Of a DNA stretch of 43,048 bases, positions 40,602 to 43,048 are shown in pieces. A program made the translations under genes and the position numbers. The notes under the pieces are model-generated. The model did not search any database, had not been told where the DNA came from, and saw nothing but the letters and a program-made list of their open reading frames with translations. Source of the stretch: JBFGCA01 sp041567315 (lineage in GTDB: Bacteria > Acidobacteriota > Thermoanaerobaculia > Multivoradales > JAHEKO01); contig JBFGCA010000032.1 of the NCBI GenBank assembly GCA_041567315.1, forward strand, positions 1-43,048. Direction: 5' to 3'. Numbering within the stretch: the stretch's first letter is position 1; each line of letters begins with the position of its first letter.

Positions 40602-40839
40602 ACCCGCTCTCCTCGCGCCAGTCGTCGAGGAACAGGGCGTTGCCGCGCAGTCGCCCGCTGGCGACGATCTGCTTGCCGACCAGCTCCTCGAGGACCTTGT
40701 CGCGGAACGGATTGCCGCCGCGCCGGCGGAGCAGGAACCGCCCCTGGTCGGTGACCAGCTGGACGGCCTGCCGCTCGCTCTTCGAGCCCGGGCTGACCGC
40801 CTCCTGGACCACCTTGCCGTGGAAGCGCTCGCCGCCCAT
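40600..40839 (-). CDS. Small conserved-looking protein, possibly OB/SH3-like
   Basis: The 79-residue protein starts at an ATG (40837-40839). It reads as a compact beta-rich fold: FHGKVVQEAVSPGSKSERQAV, QLVTDQGRFLLRRRGGNPF, VLEELVGKQIVASGRL and RGNALFLDDW. The pattern SPGSKSE..AV.L.T..G.(F/Y).LRR.GG.PF recalls a conserved hypothetical family seen in GC-rich bacteria; function is unknown. It lies just downstream of the MITE-like element and, further upstream, the C25-like protease gene, all on the minus strand. Its 3' end abuts the protease terminator. Confidence 0.75.
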   Translation of the reverse strand: MGGERFHGKVVQEAVSPGSKSERQAVQLVTDQGRFLLRRRGGNPFRDKVLEELVGKQIVASGRLRGNALFLDDWREESG

Positions 40840-40849
40840 CGGCCCCAGC

Positions 40850-41018
40850 CTAGCAGCCCATGGTGGAAGTCCGCCTGCCCGTCTGGCGGCGGGGCGGAGC
40901 CGTCTGCGGCGCTGCCGCTCCTCGACAATGGCTCGGCATTGCCTGCGTCGCGTCGCCTGGCATCCGGCACCGCCGCGCTCGCCAGCCGCTCCGACCGACT
41001 TCCACCACGGGCTGCTAG
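40850..41018. mobile_element. MITE-like inverted-repeat element
   Basis: The 169-base element has terminal inverted repeats of 22 bases matching at 21 (40850-40871, starting CTAGCAGCCC; 40997-41018, ending GGGCTGCTAG). Inner arms continue with weaker complementarity (CTGGCG at equal offsets, then GCGG.GG.GCCG), and the centre has a small CAATG/CATTG hairpin (about 40926-40941), so one strand folds into a long stem. CAGC borders both sides, a possible four-base target duplication. It has no open frame. Its right part recurs at 1-54. It separates the C25-like protease gene from the 79-residue gene. Confidence 0.75.
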
Positions 41019-41025
41019 CAGCAGG

Positions 41026-42603
41026 CTACCGCGGGTGGTAGGTCTGGACCGAGGTGATCTTGCCGCCGTCCTCGCGGGCCACCAGCACCGCGCGGCGGCC
41101 GCCGATGACCTGCCGGCTGGCCGGCTTGCTCTTCTCGAGCCCTTTCTCGAGGCCTTTCCTGGCCATCGCGCGCTTGCCCTTGGACTTGGCGTACATCAGC
41201 AGGTAGCTGCCGCCGCCCGCGGCCCGGCTCTTGGCCGCGAAGCCGCGGGCCAAGGCGGGCCGGCTGGCGCCCCGGATAGCGAAGCGCCGGATGGTCTTGC
41301 CGAAATCCAGCTCGTGGGCGGCGGCGAGCTTGATCAGCGCGGAGCGCAGCTTGTCCTCCACCTTGCCGCCGGGCCGCGAGGCGACGGCGGCGGTGGTGGC
41401 GGCGATGCGACGGCCCTTGCTGAACAGGCTCTTGCGGCGGTCGACGGGCGAGGCCAGCGACTTGGCCCGCAGGGTCTTGCGGGTCTTGGCGGGCGCGGTC
41501 GCCGGGTGGACCGAGGCGTCGCCCAGTACCAGGAACTGGCCGAGGGTCTTGAGGTCGATCGGGTCGAGCGGCGCGGCGCCGGTGACGTACTCCTGGCGCG
41601 CCGTGAGCCCCGCCCGGCCGATCGAGGCGCCGTTCTGGATCTCGCGGATGAAAGTCTGGCAGATGAGGTCGGCGGCACCGTTGCCGTCGGCCGGGCCGTA
41701 GGCGACGGTGGTGGACCCGAAGAAGCCGAAGGCACCATTGCCGAGGTAGGTGTTGGCGATCCCCATGTGCAATCCCAGCGGAGCGGGGTCGAACAGCTCG
41801 GCCCCGTAGCAGCACTCGGCGGCGACCACCGTGCCGTCGCGCAGCTTGCCCGGCAGGTTGCCGGCGAAGTGGGCCTCCGGAAAGTCCCCGCCGTTCTCGC
41901 CGTAGAAGCGGTCGTCCTCGAGCGCCCCGTGCAGGTTGATGAAGTGCGAGCGCGCCCCGAGCTGGGTCTTCGACCATTCCGGACCCCTGGGCGGCGCCAG
42001 CGCCAGCTTCTTGGTCGAGCCGAAGAGCTTCTTGACCGACAGGCGGGTCGAGCCCTTCCACACCGCGGCGCTGACCGCGAAGTAGCTCTTGTAGGAGCGG
42101 GCCTGGCGCGACTTCCAGCCGGCCGCCTCCTTGAGCAGGGCCAGCAGATAGCCGGGGTCCTTGGAGCCGGCGACGTCGGGCAGCCGGCTGACCACGCGGG
42201 TGGGTCCCTTGAAGTCCTCGATGCGCTTGCCGAACGGCGCCTCGCAGGCGTAGGGCAGATCGCTCGGCACCTCCGGATCCTCGTCCTGGAGCGGGTTGGT
42301 GAGCGACTGGTGGGCAACGACGTCGGGCGCCCCCAGCAGCACCAGATAGGCGGGCGACAGGGTCTTGAAGATGGCGTCGATGGCCGCCTTGGTGCCCTTC
42401 TGGTCGGCGGGATCGCTGACCGGCTTGGGGCCGAACGGCTGCACGTCCCCCTTGAGATCGAGGCACACCAGCCGGGTGGTGATCCCGCGCTTCTTGTCGG
42501 CGGCGACCAGCGCCGCGACCGCGCCCTCGATCGCCGCCCATCCGGTGCTGCCGTACTTCGACCGCAGGGCCTTCTTGCTGGTGACCAGCACCTTCTCGGT
42601 CAT
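41026..42603 (-). CDS. C25-like (gingipain/caspase-fold) cysteine protease, apparently cytoplasmic
   Basis: The 525-residue protein shows the clan CD C25 pattern. A first subdomain has AIFKTLSPAYLVLLGAPDVV, DLPYAC and VVSRLPD. The catalytic half has HFINLHGALEDD (His225-Gly226), TVVAAECCYGAEL (probable nucleophile Cys265, with Cys264 beside it), NGAFGFFGSTTVAYG and FIREIQNGASIGRAGLTARQEY. C25 enzymes are normally secreted with signal and propeptides, whereas this N-terminus (MTEKVLVTSKKALRSKYG) has none, suggesting an intracellular protease. A Lys/Arg-rich C-terminal region (about 370-525) follows. Start ATG overlaps the stop of the upstream gene by four bases. Catalysis is inferred from motifs. 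Confidence 0.8.
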   Translation of the reverse strand: MTEKVLVTSKKALRSKYGSTGWAAIEGAVAALVAADKKRGITTRLVCLDLKGDVQPFGPKPVSDPADQKGTKAAIDAIFKTLSPAYLVLLGAPDVVAHQSLTNPLQDEDPEVPSDLPYACEAPFGKRIEDFKGPTRVVSRLPDVAGSKDPGYLLALLKEAAGWKSRQARSYKSYFAVSAAVWKGSTRLSVKKLFGSTKKLALAPPRGPEWSKTQLGARSHFINLHGALEDDRFYGENGGDFPEAHFAGNLPGKLRDGTVVAAECCYGAELFDPAPLGLHMGIANTYLGNGAFGFFGSTTVAYGPADGNGAADLICQTFIREIQNGASIGRAGLTARQEYVTGAAPLDPIDLKTLGQFLVLGDASVHPATAPAKTRKTLRAKSLASPVDRRKSLFSKGRRIAATTAAVASRPGGKVEDKLRSALIKLAAAHELDFGKTIRRFAIRGASRPALARGFAAKSRAAGGGSYLLMYAKSKGKRAMARKGLEKGLEKSKPASRQVIGGRRAVLVAREDGGKITSVQTYHPR

Positions 42604-43048
42604 CTCGTGCGTCCTTTCCGTTTGCTCCTGGAGGTCGGCCGGGCCTTGCGCTTCGGTCCGGTCTCGCCGAGACGGCGGCGGAGCAGCGAGGAGCCCTGGC
42701 TGCCGATCCGTGCCGCCGGCGCCGGCGCGGCCCGGCGCCCCGACCTGGCCAGCGCCTTGCTCATCACCCGGGCACGCGCCGGCGACGCCACCGCCGCCAC
42801 CCGGGCGCGGAGCTCGGGGTTGGTGGCGAGCTGGAACTCGAGCTCGTCGCCGAGCGCCGCCAGGTCGACGTCGATCTCGCGGTCGCTCGAGCCCAGCACT
42901 TCGACGATCGCGCGGCGGATCCGGGCGGGCGGAATGCCCGGGAAGAACTCCTGATCAGGCAAAGACCACGAAAGGGTATCTGGGGAGGCCTCTGGGAAAT
43001 CCCCAACCGGGAAGTGGATGGGGCCTTCTGGAAAAACCGTGGAGACGA
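42600..43048 (-). CDS. Partial gene: partner of the C25-like protease, basic C-terminal tail
   Basis: The frame is open to the window edge; in-frame codons begin at 43046 without a stop, giving at least 148 residues. A TTG at 42960-42962 has no ribosome-binding site, and the residues before it (FPEGPIHFPVGDFPEASPDT) look like real protein, so the true start is probably beyond the window. The visible part has a helical region (PPARIRRAIVEVLGSSDREID, VDLAALGDELEFQLATNPEL) and a strongly basic end (RRRLGETGPKRKARPTSRSKRKGR). No family is recognised. Its stop overlaps the protease start (ATGA), indicating coupling. It could be a protease substrate, inhibitor or nucleic-acid-binding partner. Confidence 0.65.
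   Translation of the reverse strand, partial: VSTVFPEGPIHFPVGDFPEASPDTLSWSLPDQEFFPGIPPARIRRAIVEVLGSSDREIDVDLAALGDELEFQLATNPELRARVAAVASPARARVMSKALARSGRRAAPAPAARIGSQGSSLLRRRLGETGPKRKARPTSRSKRKGRTR

Noticed and set aside
42600..42962. The window-end gene as a complete 120-residue protein starting at TTG 42962
   Set aside because: There is no ribosome-binding site and the frame stays open with protein-like sequence to the window edge, so it is treated as partial.

Overview
The window is a very GC-rich (about 70% by eye) bacterial chromosome segment with short intergenic gaps, GTG/TTG starts and ATGA/GTGA start-stop overlaps. No 16S or other phylogenetic marker settles the lineage. Several features fit an environmental Acidobacteriota-like (for example Thermoanaerobaculia-like) or related deep-branching bacterium: a W/Y-rich DUF6600-type surface protein, the secreted 'LTNADVIKM'-type protein, an SLC12-type permease, bactofilin and an unusual isoleucyl-tRNA synthetase. 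That placement is inference.

Layout. (1) 1-5450: leftward genes for pseudouridine synthase, signal peptidase II, a ThiE-like enzyme, a small membrane protein and a large FecR/DUF6600-like surface protein, preceded by the end of a dispersed repeat at 1-54. (2) 5621-9921: a rightward housekeeping run (TPR plus cyclic-nucleotide-binding protein, peptide deformylase, cohesin-like lipoprotein, cysS, yraN), then tRNA-Gly(GCC) with a good sigma70 promoter and tRNA-Cys(GCA). (3) 9989-21157: an accessory patch with two paralogous alpha/beta-hydrolases, a methyltransferase, SRPBCC and DinB proteins, a SpoIIE-type phosphatase with an ICMT-like methyltransferase, lineage-specific exported proteins, and several gene remnants (PIN toxin C-terminus, class II amidotransferase lacking its catalytic N-terminus, possible HgcA-like N-terminus). 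(4) 21341-32146: CoA-binding protein, exported proteins, type-2-like IleRS with a swapped GxHH signature, PEBP protein, a RHH/MazF toxin-antitoxin pair, SLC12-like transporter and a lipoprotein. (5) 32340-38541: OmpA-like lipoprotein and bactofilin; a GlrR/GlrK/QseG-like operon (sigma54 activator, kinase, lipoprotein); and a convergent GGDEF-PilZ protein with a structured leader. (6) 38819-43048: secreted trypsin-like protease, a strong terminator, a small conserved-looking protein, a MITE-like hairpin element, and a cytoplasmic C25 (gingipain/caspase-fold)-like protease translationally coupled to a basic-tailed protein that runs off the window end.

The best leads are the intracellular C25-like protease operon, the GxHH IleRS, the MITE-like element (a second partial copy lies at the window start), the leader RNA of the diguanylate cyclase, and the cluster of gene remnants downstream of the tRNA pair.
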